Of a stretch of 13,286 nt of DNA, positions 6,948 through 13,286 are shown piece after piece (position 1 is the stretch's first letter; each line of letters begins with the position of its first letter). A program made the translations under genes and the position numbers. Below the pieces are notes generated by a model that worked only from the letters and a program-made list of their open reading frames with translations, did no database searches and was not told the DNA's origin. The DNA comes from JAPLGE01 sp964355545 (GTDB lineage: Bacteria > Bipolaricaulota > Bipolaricaulia > UBA7950 > UBA9294). The DNA lies in assembly GCA_964355545.1 (NCBI GenBank), contig CAYHEK010000041.1, positions 1 through 13,286 of the forward strand, read 5' to 3'.

Positions 6948-8029
6948 ACCCAAAGCGGCCAGGAACGAGTCGTGCTCATGCCGTCCCAAAAGGGAAGGAG
7001 GAGAGGCCCCTGGAGACCGGCGCGCCCTTCCCGCAAGGACCGGAACACTACGTCGTCGATGAGGAGATAGCCGTGGTCCGCAAGCGCCCCCTCGGCAAGA
7101 CGGGTCTCGTGGTGAGCGAGATTGGATTGGGGACGATGGAACTCCGCGGACCCCGCATCTGGGACGGGCGGCCCGTGAGCCCCAGCGCGGCAGAACGGCT
7201 CCTGAACACGGCCCTTGACCTCGGGATCAACTTCATCGACACCTCACCGGACTACGGCTTGAGCGAGACCTACATCGGGCGATTCTTGGCGTCGCGGCGC
7301 GATGAATACGTCCTGGCAACGAAATGTGGCTGTTACTTGGTAGATAGAGGCTCCTACGATGAGACAAGACATGTCTGGACCCGACGCAACATCCTGGATA
7401 ACGTGAGTGAAAGCCTCGAGAGGCTGCGGACCGACCACGTCGACCTCCTGCAACTCCACAACGCGAGAATTCAGGAAGTACGAGATAACGGGATCCTAGA
7501 TGCATTGCAGGAGATCAAGGATTCAGGAAGGGCTCGCTTCATCGGAGTCTCATCGACGTGGCCGGACCTCGTGGACTTCATCGAGGTGGAGACCATGGAC
7601 ACGATCCAAACGACGTACTCCGCCCTCGACCTCGCTCATCAGGACCTGATCTCCGCCGCGGCGAGGAAGGGCCTGGGCACGATCGTTCGCGGCGCGGTCG
7701 CCAAGGGCGCCCTCACCGACCTGGAGAGCCGGAACCTGGTGGAGAACCTCCGCATGACCGTCGGCAAGAGGGAACTCTGGGAGAGCTCGCGGCTCGAGGA
7801 GGTCTTGGGCGAGATGCGGCCGATGGAGTTCCTGGTCCGATTCGCCCTGACTCATCCCGATGTCAACACGGTCATCCTCGGGACCCTCAATCCCGACCAC
7901 CTGAGGGAGAACCTCGCCGCGGCGAGCAAAGGCCCCCTCCCCGACCCGTTGTACCGCGAGGTCAAGGAGAGACTCGCAACCTCGGGGATACGCCCTGTCT
8001 TGAGTGAACAAGGAGACCCCAAGCGATGA
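6944..8029 (+). CDS. Aldo-keto reductase
   Basis: This 361-residue protein is an (alpha/beta)8 aldo-keto reductase using NAD(P)H. RPLGKTGLVVSEIGLGTMEL (about 48-67) is the family N-terminal signature. The catalytic tetrad is present as D99 and Y104 in NFIDTSPDYG, K127 in LATKCG and H172 in LLQLHN. The C-terminal half carries GVSSTW and the VILGTLNPDHLRENLAAA cofactor region. The TTG start at 6944 overlaps the aor stop (TTGA) and has GGAGA six bases upstream. The first 43 residues match no part of the family. A GTG at 7073 with GAGGAG six bases upstream would give a family-typical start at VVRKRPLG. I prefer the longer form only weakly, because G/C-rich third positions extend upstream of 7073. 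The stop overlaps the next gene as ATGA. It likely reduces a ketone or aldehyde of a sugar intermediate; the exact substrate is unknown. Confidence 0.92.
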   Translation: MNPKRPGTSRAHAVPKGKEERPLETGAPFPQGPEHYVVDEEIAVVRKRPLGKTGLVVSEIGLGTMELRGPRIWDGRPVSPSAAERLLNTALDLGINFIDTSPDYGLSETYIGRFLASRRDEYVLATKCGCYLVDRGSYDETRHVWTRRNILDNVSESLERLRTDHVDLLQLHNARIQEVRDNGILDALQEIKDSGRARFIGVSSTWPDLVDFIEVETMDTIQTTYSALDLAHQDLISAAARKGLGTIVRGAVAKGALTDLESRNLVENLRMTVGKRELWESSRLEEVLGEMRPMEFLVRFALTHPDVNTVILGTLNPDHLRENLAAASKGPLPDPLYREVKERLATSGIRPVLSEQGDPKR

Positions 8030-9222
8030 ATCCAACCGATCGGCTCCTCACACGAACGGACCGCCACCGGGCGAAGAGCTCTCAGCCTATACCGATCATG
8101 ATTGCAGAGGCCCAAGGGGTTTGGCTAGAGACCGTGGATGGCGTGAAGTACCTGGACATGATCAGCGGGTATGGTGCCCTGAATCAGGGGCACTGCCATC
8201 CCCGAATCGTCGAGGCCCTCAGGCATCAGGGAGGTCGCGCGGCCCTCCTCTCCGACGCCCTCTACAACGATCAACAAGGCCGCCTGTACGAGAGACTCTC
8301 CGCGTTGACGAGAAAGGACCTCGTCTTCCTCGCAAACTCCGGCGTGGAGGCGATTGAGGCGGCGTTGAAGGTGGCGCGGCGCTGGGGGTATCGCGCGAAG
8401 GGCGTCCCCAAAGACTGTGCGGAGATCATCGTCTCGGAAGGGAACTTCCACGGGCGCACGATCACCGCCGTCTCCTTCTCCACCGACCCGTCCGTGCGGG
8501 CCGACTTCGGCCCCTACACTCCTGGCTTCAAGAGCGTTCCCTTCGGAGACCTCGAGGCGCTTGAACGAGCGATCACGCCAAATACCGTCGCCTTCCTCAC
8601 GGAACCGATCCAGGGCAGGGGCATCCGCGTCCCCCCTCCTGGATTCCTGCGCGATGCGCGCGCCCTGTGCCGAAGAAACAGGGTCCTCTTCCTCGCCGAT
8701 GAGGTGCAGACAGGGTTTGGCCGGACAGGGAAACGTTTCTGTTGCGACTGGGAAGGAATGGACCCGGACGTCTACATCCTGGGAAAGGCGCTGGGAGGAG
8801 GGATCTACCCGGTCTCCGCCATCTCGGCGGACGCGGAGGCCCTTGGCGTCTTGGAACCCGGGTCGCACGGCACGACCTACGGGGCGAACGCCCTGGCGTG
8901 CGCCGTCGCCCTCGCCGCCCTGGACGTCGTCGAGGAAGAGGCCTTAGCCGAGCGCGCTCTCGAATTGGGGGGGTACTTCACCGATCGCTTGCGAGAACTG
9001 GATAGCCCTCTCGTCAAGGACGTGAGAGGGCGGGGCCTCTTCCTCGGGCTGGAGCTCACGAGGCCGGTCGAACCCTACTGCGAGGAACTACGGAAGCGCG
9101 GAATCCTGTGCAAGGGCATGGGGTCAAACACCGTGCGCCTCGTCCCTCCCTTGGTGATCACCAAGGAGGAGCTCGACTGGGCGATGGAGCGGCTGCAAGA
9201 CGCCTTGAGGGAGGAGCGCTAG
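8026..9222 (+). CDS. Class III PLP aminotransferase, ornithine-aminotransferase-like
   Basis: This 398-residue fold-type I aminotransferase is closest in pattern to ornithine aminotransferase (RocD/OAT): SGYGALNQGHCHP (47-59), FLANSGVEAIEAALKVARRWGY (101-122), GNFHGRT (139-145), FLADEVQTGFGRTGK (222-236) and LGKALGGGIYPVSA (252-265). K254 is the PLP Schiff-base lysine and D225 the pyridine-nitrogen aspartate. Relative to human OAT, Y85, R180 and R413 are kept as Y49, R144 and R371. However, Y55 is replaced by S19, and the QGEAG loop holding E235 is shortened to QGRG (196-199). These residues handle ornithine, so true ornithine activity is doubtful. A terminal-amine substrate donating to 2-oxoglutarate or pyruvate is still likely. 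The ATG overlaps the previous stop (ATGA), with AAGGAG at 8010-8015. A plain rocD annotation would probably be wrong. Confidence 0.9.
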   Translation: MNPTDRLLTRTDRHRAKSSQPIPIMIAEAQGVWLETVDGVKYLDMISGYGALNQGHCHPRIVEALRHQGGRAALLSDALYNDQQGRLYERLSALTRKDLVFLANSGVEAIEAALKVARRWGYRAKGVPKDCAEIIVSEGNFHGRTITAVSFSTDPSVRADFGPYTPGFKSVPFGDLEALERAITPNTVAFLTEPIQGRGIRVPPPGFLRDARALCRRNRVLFLADEVQTGFGRTGKRFCCDWEGMDPDVYILGKALGGGIYPVSAISADAEALGVLEPGSHGTTYGANALACAVALAALDVVEEEALAERALELGGYFTDRLRELDSPLVKDVRGRGLFLGLELTRPVEPYCEELRKRGILCKGMGSNTVRLVPPLVITKEELDWAMERLQDALREER

Positions 9223-9236
9223 AACGTTTGCAGGAC

Positions 9237-9243
9237 AAGGAGG
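9237..9243 (+). promoter_or_regulatory. Shine-Dalgarno fixing the GTG start of the SDR
   Basis: AAGGAGG lies six bases before GTG 9250, within the 27-nt gap after the aminotransferase gene. It supports the GTG, the first in-frame start and the one that gives a normal SDR N-terminus. Confidence 0.7.
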
Positions 9244-9249
9244 GACAAG

Positions 9250-10029
9250 GTGGAGACGATCGGATTCGACGTGAGAGGGAAGGTGGCCGTCATCACGGGC
9301 GGAACGAGTGGAATCGGGCACGGAATGGCCCTCGGCTTTGCGGACCTTGGTTGTCACGTCGTCCCGACGAGTGAGCCCGGGACGGAGTCCCGCATCAAAG
9401 AGACGGTCCGCGAGCTCAAGGCGAAGGGAGTTGAATCGCTCGAGATGGCGACCGACGTCACCGACGTCCGCCAGGTGGAGGCCCTCGTGCACCGGGTGGT
9501 CGAGCGATTCGGCCGTCTGGACATCCTGGTGAACTGCGCGGGAATCACGATACGAAGGCCGAGCGTCGCCTTGACGGAAGAGGAGTGGACCAAGGTCGTG
9601 GACGTCAACCTGAAGGGGACCTTCCTGATGTGTCAGAAGGTGGGAGAGGTCATGCTGAAGCAAAGATCGGGTAGCATCATCAACATCGCCTCTCTGACGA
9701 GCTTCGTCGCCTACCCGGAGGTGGCCGCCTACTGTGCCAGCAAAGGGGGCGTCCACATGCTCACGAAGGCGCTCGCCATCGAGTGGGCCAAGCACGGTGT
9801 GAGAGTCAACGACATCGCACCGGGGGACATCCTGACCGCCCTGACGAAGTCGGTGGTGGACAAAGACCCTGAGCGGCGCAGGAAGATGGAATCGCGGATC
9901 CCCATGGGCCGCCTCGGCGAGGTGGAGGAACTGGTAGGGGCAGCCGTCTACCTCGCCTCCGACGCGTCCCGCTACGTCACCGGCCAGACGATCGTGGTGG
10001 ACGGCGGGCACTTGGCCGAAGGGATCTAG
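9250..10029 (+). CDS. SDR oxidoreductase, KduD / gluconate 5-dehydrogenase type
   Basis: The 259-residue classical short-chain dehydrogenase/reductase has the cofactor motif TGGTSGIG at 16-23, NCAG at 95-98, and the catalytic residues N120, S148, Y161 and K165 (YCASK). The pattern near the glycine motif (GIGHGMALGFADLGC) and the C-terminus (YVTGQTIVVDGGHLA) resembles KduD, which reduces 2,5-diketo-3-deoxygluconate to KDG, and gluconate 5-dehydrogenase. The position directly before eda and kdgK supports a role in feeding KDG. After the conserved PG of the substrate loop it has Asp (APGDILT), where KduD and Gno have Tyr, so the substrate may differ. It starts at GTG behind AAGGAGG and ends 81 nt before eda, the widest gap in the operon. 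Dehydrogenase class is firm; the exact substrate is inferred from context. Confidence 0.9.
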   Translation: METIGFDVRGKVAVITGGTSGIGHGMALGFADLGCHVVPTSEPGTESRIKETVRELKAKGVESLEMATDVTDVRQVEALVHRVVERFGRLDILVNCAGITIRRPSVALTEEEWTKVVDVNLKGTFLMCQKVGEVMLKQRSGSIINIASLTSFVAYPEVAAYCASKGGVHMLTKALAIEWAKHGVRVNDIAPGDILTALTKSVVDKDPERRRKMESRIPMGRLGEVEELVGAAVYLASDASRYVTGQTIVVDGGHLAEGI

Positions 10030-10031
10030 CG

Positions 10032-10061
10032 GAGGCCTCGCCGTGCTTCGTGCGAGGCTTC
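10032..10061 (+). terminator. 10-bp hairpin after the SDR gene; weak terminator or attenuator candidate
   Basis: GAGGCCTCGC pairs with GCGAGGCTTC (one G-U pair) around a ten-base loop. It starts two bases after the SDR stop codon. A loose T-rich stretch (CTTTTCGTTT) follows, but begins several bases beyond the stem, so termination would be partial at best. It sits in the widest gap of the operon and may lower read-through into eda-kdgK or protect the upstream transcript. Confidence 0.45.
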
Positions 10062-10086
10062 AATGGCTTTTCGTTTCAGGAGTTGA

Positions 10087-10105
10087 TCCTCATACCTCGA
10101 GGAGG
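10087..10105 (+). promoter_or_regulatory. Ribosome binding site of eda, possibly sequestered
   Basis: GAGGAGG at 10099-10105 lies five bases before GTG 10111 and decides that start over the in-frame ATG at 10129. Its first five bases (GAGGA) are complementary to TCCTC at 10087-10091 across a seven-base loop, and the site overlaps a CCTCGAGG palindrome (10095-10102). A short hairpin could therefore mask the ribosome binding site. The RBS is well supported; the masking is speculative because the stem is only five pairs. Confidence 0.5.
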
Positions 10106-10110
10106 ACGCG

Positions 10111-10779
10111 GTGAACAGAGCGAACACGATGAGACAGCTGGAGGAGTGTGGTGCGATCGGAGTCATCCGAGTAGAGAGGGGCGACGTCCTGTTGCGCATC
10201 GCTCGAGCACTAAAAGACGGTGGCCTCAGCTCCGTTGAGATCACGATGACGACTCCGGGGGCGCTGCGGGCGATCGAGGAGGTCGCCGGAAAGCTGAAGG
10301 GCGTCCTCATCGGCGCAGGCACGATCTTAGACGGAGTCACGGCCCGTCAGGCGATCCTCGCCGGAGCGGAGTTCCTCGTCACGCCCACCGTCGAGCCAGA
10401 CGTGATCGAGATGGCGCGCCGGTACAGCAAAGTAGTGATCCCGGGGGCGATGACGCCCACCGAGATCTTGGCCGCCTGGGAGGCGGGAGGAGACCTGGTG
10501 AAGGTGTTCCCGGCCGAGGTCCTGGGCCCAGCGTACTTGAGAGCGGTCCACGGGCCCTTGCCGCAGATCCCGCTTGTGCCCACAGGCGGCGTCACGGCCG
10601 ACACCGCCGCCGAGTTCATCCATGCCGGGGCGGCACTGGTCTGCGCCGGAGGATGGCTCGTCGACAAACAGGCGGTGGCGGAGAACCACTACGAACTCCT
10701 TACAGAGCGAGCGCGCCAACTCGTGGAGGCAGTCGCAAAGGCTCGCACGGAGGTGTCCCGATGCCCTACGACCTTGTGA
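10111..10779 (+). CDS. eda: 2-dehydro-3-deoxy-6-phosphogluconate (KDPG/KHG) aldolase
   Basis: This 222-residue class I aldolase splits KDPG into pyruvate and glyceraldehyde-3-phosphate, the last step of the Entner-Doudoroff and hexuronate pathways; related enzymes also split 4-hydroxy-2-oxoglutarate. The Schiff-base lysine is K131 in GGDLVKVFPA and the general acid/base glutamate is E43 in SVEITMTTPG. Other family blocks are GAIGVIR (14-20), IGAGTILD (67-74), LVTPTVEPDVI, IPGAMTPTE (110-118) and PTGGVTADTAAEFI. The length is normal for the family, whose members are about 200-220 residues. It starts at GTG 10111, chosen by GAGGAGG. Its last 19 nt overlap kdgK, which indicates coupled synthesis with the kinase that makes its substrate. 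I see no sequence feature suggesting loss of function. Confidence 0.95.
   Translation: MNRANTMRQLEECGAIGVIRVERGDVLLRIARALKDGGLSSVEITMTTPGALRAIEEVAGKLKGVLIGAGTILDGVTARQAILAGAEFLVTPTVEPDVIEMARRYSKVVIPGAMTPTEILAAWEAGGDLVKVFPAEVLGPAYLRAVHGPLPQIPLVPTGGVTADTAAEFIHAGAALVCAGGWLVDKQAVAENHYELLTERARQLVEAVAKARTEVSRCPTTL
10749..10755 (+). promoter_or_regulatory. Shine-Dalgarno for kdgK inside eda
   Basis: GGAGGTG lies within the end of the eda coding sequence, five bases before ATG 10761. It identifies this ATG as the kdgK start even though the frame is open further upstream. Confidence 0.65.
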
Positions 10780-11747
10780 CCTTCGGCGAGGCGATGGTTC
10801 GGCTGGCACCACCGAACTACCAGCGACTGGAACAGGCGACCCTCCTTGAGGTCAACGTCGGGGGGGCTGAGCTCAACGTGGCCGTCGCCGCCCAACGGTT
10901 GGGCCTCAAGACCTCTTACGTCACACGGCTCACCTCAAACGCCCTCGGCCGGATGATCCAGAACAAGGCGCGAGAACACGGTGTCGACACCTCGCGCATT
11001 GCCTGGACAGACGCCGACCGGACCGGCCTCTACTTCGTCGAGTTCGGGGCCTCCCCGCGCCCCAACTCGGTCTTGTACGACCGCCGCGGCTCGGCGATCG
11101 CCGGGATCCGTCCCGGGGATGTGGACTGGGAGGCCGCCCTCGAGGGGGCACGCTGGTTCCACACGTCGGGGATCACGCCCGCGCTCTCCCGGTCCGCCGC
11201 GGAAGTCACGAGCGAGGCCCTGCGCGCGGCGAGGAAGGCAGGGGCAAAGGTCTCGATCGACCTCAACTACCGAGCACGGCTGTGGTCGAAGGAGGAAGCG
11301 GCCGCCGTGATGACGGCGTTGATGAAAGAAACAGACGTTCTCATCACGACGGAGGAGGATACGGAGCGGGTCTTTGGGATCACCGGCAAGGACTACGCCG
11401 ACGTCGCGAGAGCGCTCACGGACCGCTTCGGCTTCGAGGCCGTGGCGATCACGCTCCGCGAGACTCCCGGAGTCTGGCGCAACTCCTGGACGGCCATCGT
11501 CCACGCTCGCGGGAACCTTTACCGCGCCCCGGTCTTCGACCTCGAGCTCGTCGACCGGGTGGGGGCGGGGGACGCCTTCGTGGGAGGCTTCGTCACCGGG
11601 TACCTCCTGGGCGGGCCGGAAGAGGCCGTCCAGTACGGAGTGGCCGTCTCCGCGCTCAAGCAGACGAACCCCGGAGACCTCTGTTGGGCGACGCGCGAGG
11701 AAGTGGAGCGCCTGCTTAAAGGAGGCGGCCTCCGCATCATCCGCTAG
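10761..11747 (+). CDS. kdgK: 2-dehydro-3-deoxygluconate (KDG) kinase, PfkB family
   Basis: The 328-residue PfkB-family sugar kinase phosphorylates KDG to KDPG, the substrate of the aldolase encoded just upstream. The N-terminus (YDLVTFGEAMVRLAPP) is typical of KDG kinases. GGAELNVAVAAQRLG (34-48) is the first PfkB signature and binds the sugar. DRVGAGDAFVGGF carries the anion-hole GAGD, with the catalytic base D271. IDLNYRARLW (about 175-184) is also typical of KdgK. The chosen ATG is 10761, just after GGAGGTG, where the family N-terminus begins. It overlaps eda by 19 nt. The 3' end overlaps the convergent murF gene by 11 bp, leaving no room for a terminator between them. Some 2-keto-sugar kinases such as 5-dehydro-2-deoxygluconokinase (IolC) share this pattern, but pairing with eda favours KDG. 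Confidence 0.94.
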   Translation: MPYDLVTFGEAMVRLAPPNYQRLEQATLLEVNVGGAELNVAVAAQRLGLKTSYVTRLTSNALGRMIQNKAREHGVDTSRIAWTDADRTGLYFVEFGASPRPNSVLYDRRGSAIAGIRPGDVDWEAALEGARWFHTSGITPALSRSAAEVTSEALRAARKAGAKVSIDLNYRARLWSKEEAAAVMTALMKETDVLITTEEDTERVFGITGKDYADVARALTDRFGFEAVAITLRETPGVWRNSWTAIVHARGNLYRAPVFDLELVDRVGAGDAFVGGFVTGYLLGGPEEAVQYGVAVSALKQTNPGDLCWATREEVERLLKGGGLRIIR

Positions 11748-13122
11748 TGCGGCGAGAATCCGGCTGGGACAAAGAAGTCAACTCCCCGACCAGCCGATCG
11801 AGGCCGATCCGACGCGAGCCCTTGACGAGGAGGAGGGTCCGTTCTCCCTGGAGGGTTTTCCTGACGCAGTCCGCTAGGGGCTCTCCCTCCGTGAGTACGA
11901 TTCTCCTCGGAGGGCTTGCTTTTTCCGCACTCAAACAGACCTTCTCCGCGAGTTCGCCCACCGGGAAGATCGGGGCGATCCCCAGATGCAGGGCGAGGTC
12001 GAGGACCTCCCGGTGCAGCCTCTCCGCCTCCTCCCCGAGCTCGAGCATGTCGCCGAAGACGAAGGCTCGCCGCGCGACCGGAAGGTCGAGCTCGGCGAGG
12101 GTCCGCAGGGCCGCCGCCATCGAATCCGGGTTCGCGTTGTACGTGTCGTCGAGGACGTAGCCGAACGGGGCGGGGACGAGGGCGAGCCGGTGCGGGGCAC
12201 CAGCGAACGTCGCCGCGCGGCGCTCGATTGTGGGAGGCAAGATCCCAAGCTCAAGCGCGCAGGAGACCGCCGCGAGGAGGTTCGTCGCGTTGTGTCTCCC
12301 AAGAAGGGGAAAAAAGAGCCGAAGGGGTGGCCTCTCCGTCTCGACGACGAGGGAAGGGGACTCGCTCACGATCCGTCCCCGCAGCGTTCCGGCCGTGAGC
12401 CCGAAGGTCGAGAGCCTCCCCGGCCAGGCCGCGGCGAGCGACGCAAGCTCCGGAGAGTCCGCGTTCGCAATCGCAAGGCCATCCAGCGGGAGGGAGCGGA
12501 CAAGCTCCCACTTCTCCGCCGCCACCGCGGCTAGATCCCCGAACCCGGCGAGGTGCGCCCGGCCGACCATGGTCAGGACCGCGACCGTGGGCAGAAGCAG
12601 AGAGGCGAGCGGGCCGATCTCCCCCGGGGCGCTCGCCCCCAGTTCGAAGACCCCCACCTGCGCCCGAGGGGACATGGAAAGAAGGGCGAGCGGCAGGCCG
12701 ACCTCGGTGTTATAGCTCTCCGGGGCGACGAAGACCTCGCGATCCTCCGCGAGGAGGTGGCCGACGAGTTCCTTGGTCGTCGTCTTTCCGCAGCTTCCCG
12801 TCACCCCGACGAACGTGGCAGAGAGCTCCCTCCTCCACGCTGCGGCAAGGTCCCACAGGGCCTTCCGTGTGTTCTCAACCACAATCAGATTCCGGCCACG
12901 GGGCGGAACCGAAGGGAAGTCAGAGACGAGCGCCCCAGCCGCGCCGCGGGCGAAGGCCTCCTCCAAGAAGAGATGGCCGTCCGTCCGCTCGCCCTTCAGG
13001 GCGATGAACAGGTCTCCATCCCGGACTGCCCGAGAGTCGTGCACGACCCGCGACGGGGCGCCGCCCGCCCAAAAGAGGAGACGACCGCGCACGGCCTCCG
13101 CGATCGCCCGATAGGAGAGCAT
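11737..13122 (-). CDS. murF: UDP-MurNAc-tripeptide--D-alanyl-D-alanine ligase
   Basis: This 461-residue Mur ligase adds D-Ala-D-Ala to UDP-MurNAc-tripeptide in the cytoplasm, using ATP; it is the last soluble step of the peptidoglycan precursor. The N-terminal substrate domain has HDSRAVRDGDLFIALKGE (28-45) and ERTDGH. The ATP-binding P-loop is GVTGSCGKTTTKE (106-118). The central domain shows YNTEVGLPL, FELGASAPGEI, NADSP and LGRHNATNLLAA. The C-terminal domain shows DDTYNANPDSMAAAL and FGDMLELGEEAERLH, the best MurF-specific block. The length is normal. The ATG is two bases after the stop of the upstream minus-strand gene, so the two are probably cotranscribed; no strong ribosome binding site is visible. 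It converges with the sugar-acid operon and is functionally unrelated housekeeping. Only the MurD/MurE relatives are alternatives, and the motifs fit MurF better. Confidence 0.95.
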   Translation of the reverse strand: MLSYRAIAEAVRGRLLFWAGGAPSRVVHDSRAVRDGDLFIALKGERTDGHLFLEEAFARGAAGALVSDFPSVPPRGRNLIVVENTRKALWDLAAAWRRELSATFVGVTGSCGKTTTKELVGHLLAEDREVFVAPESYNTEVGLPLALLSMSPRAQVGVFELGASAPGEIGPLASLLLPTVAVLTMVGRAHLAGFGDLAAVAAEKWELVRSLPLDGLAIANADSPELASLAAAWPGRLSTFGLTAGTLRGRIVSESPSLVVETERPPLRLFFPLLGRHNATNLLAAVSCALELGILPPTIERRAATFAGAPHRLALVPAPFGYVLDDTYNANPDSMAAALRTLAELDLPVARRAFVFGDMLELGEEAERLHREVLDLALHLGIAPIFPVGELAEKVCLSAEKASPPRRIVLTEGEPLADCVRKTLQGERTLLLVKGSRRIGLDRLVGELTSLSQPDSRRTSG

Positions 13123-13124
13123 TC

Positions 13125-13286
13125 CTAGCCCGACAAGGTGAGGAGGGCGTTTGTCTCCCGCTTGTCGTACAGGAAGTAGCCACTGACCTCCGTCCGCACC
13201 TTGTCCACCCCGAGAAGCGCCCCGGAGCCATAGAGGAGCGGATCGGGGATGAAGAGCTCGACAGTGAGGGTATCGTAGGTCGGCAG
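13125..13286 (-). CDS. C-terminal end of an unrecognised protein (partial)
   Basis: On the minus strand a frame is open from the window edge to a TAG at 13127-13125 and encodes 53 residues. It includes TVELFIPDPLLYGSGALLGV, then VRTEVSGYFLYDKRE, and ends LLTLSG. The alternating polar and hydrophobic pattern suggests beta strands. I do not recognise the family. The stop is two bases before the murF start, so it probably belongs to the same operon, but I cannot tell whether it takes part in the cell envelope. The frame is supported by its tight spacing to murF and by G/C-rich third positions. Confidence 0.6.
   Translation of the reverse strand: MPTYDTLTVELFIPDPLLYGSGALLGVDKVRTEVSGYFLYDKRETNALLTLSG

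Noticed and set aside
6928..7062. Possible small ORF (44 residues) starting inside the aor end
   Set aside because: It has no recognisable motif and no clear ribosome binding site, its product is rich in arginine, and it overlaps both flanking genes.
10079..10110. Possible promoter before eda (TTGATC-like -35)
   Set aside because: No matching -10 element at proper spacing, and the stretch is largely the ribosome binding site.
1..13286. RNA genes, CRISPR arrays, insertion sequences or long direct repeats
   Set aside because: None seen. Nearly all of the window is protein-coding, and I noticed no tRNA-like cloverleaf, spaced repeat array or transposase motif by eye.

Overview
This window looks like GC-rich bacterial DNA with a strong preference for G or C at third codon positions. 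The lineage cannot be fixed from sequence alone. A murF homologue shows a bacterium that makes peptidoglycan. A predicted tungsten-type aldehyde:ferredoxin oxidoreductase and an Fe-S flavoprotein suggest an anaerobe, perhaps from a poorly cultivated group; that last point is inference.

Layout. Positions 1-11747 form one long same-strand run. It starts with the last codons of an unidentified gene (1-55), followed by eleven complete genes: a two-domain cupin, an Fe-S flavodoxin-like reductase, a LarA-family nickel racemase/epimerase, a D-2-hydroxyacid dehydrogenase, an iron-type alcohol dehydrogenase, an aldehyde:ferredoxin oxidoreductase, an aldo-keto reductase, a class III (ornithine-aminotransferase-like) aminotransferase, a KduD/Gno-like SDR, a KDPG aldolase (eda) and a KDG kinase (kdgK). 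Most junctions overlap or lie within about 35 nt, which indicates an operon. Two junctions carry perfect or near-perfect hairpins (5022-5042 and 10032-10061). From 11737 to the right edge the strand switches: murF overlaps the kdgK 3' end by 11 bp in convergent orientation, and just upstream of murF on the minus strand is the C-terminal end of an unrecognised protein (13125-13286).

How the genes may work together. kdgK and eda are the lower half of the Entner-Doudoroff route (KDG to KDPG to pyruvate plus glyceraldehyde-3-phosphate). The SDR is of the type that reduces keto-deoxy-sugar acids or oxidises aldonic acids, so the locus very probably degrades a sugar acid. LarA-family enzymes epimerise the 2-hydroxyl of 2-hydroxy acids (a gluconate 2-epimerase is among the reported activities), and the next gene is a D-2-hydroxyacid dehydrogenase translationally coupled to it. 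The AOR, alcohol dehydrogenase and aldo-keto reductase can interconvert aldehyde, acid and alcohol. The aminotransferase keeps the OAT fold and PLP residues but lacks two residues known to define ornithine handling in human OAT, so it probably acts on another amine. I see no dehydratase, transporter, regulator or LarBCE cofactor genes in the window. The combination of LarA, AOR, aminotransferase and lower ED genes in one operon is the most interesting feature: it may be an undescribed pathway for an unusual, possibly amine-bearing, sugar acid or hydroxy acid.

No RNA genes, mobile elements, CRISPR arrays or clear promoters were seen. No gene-free stretch exceeds 81 nt.
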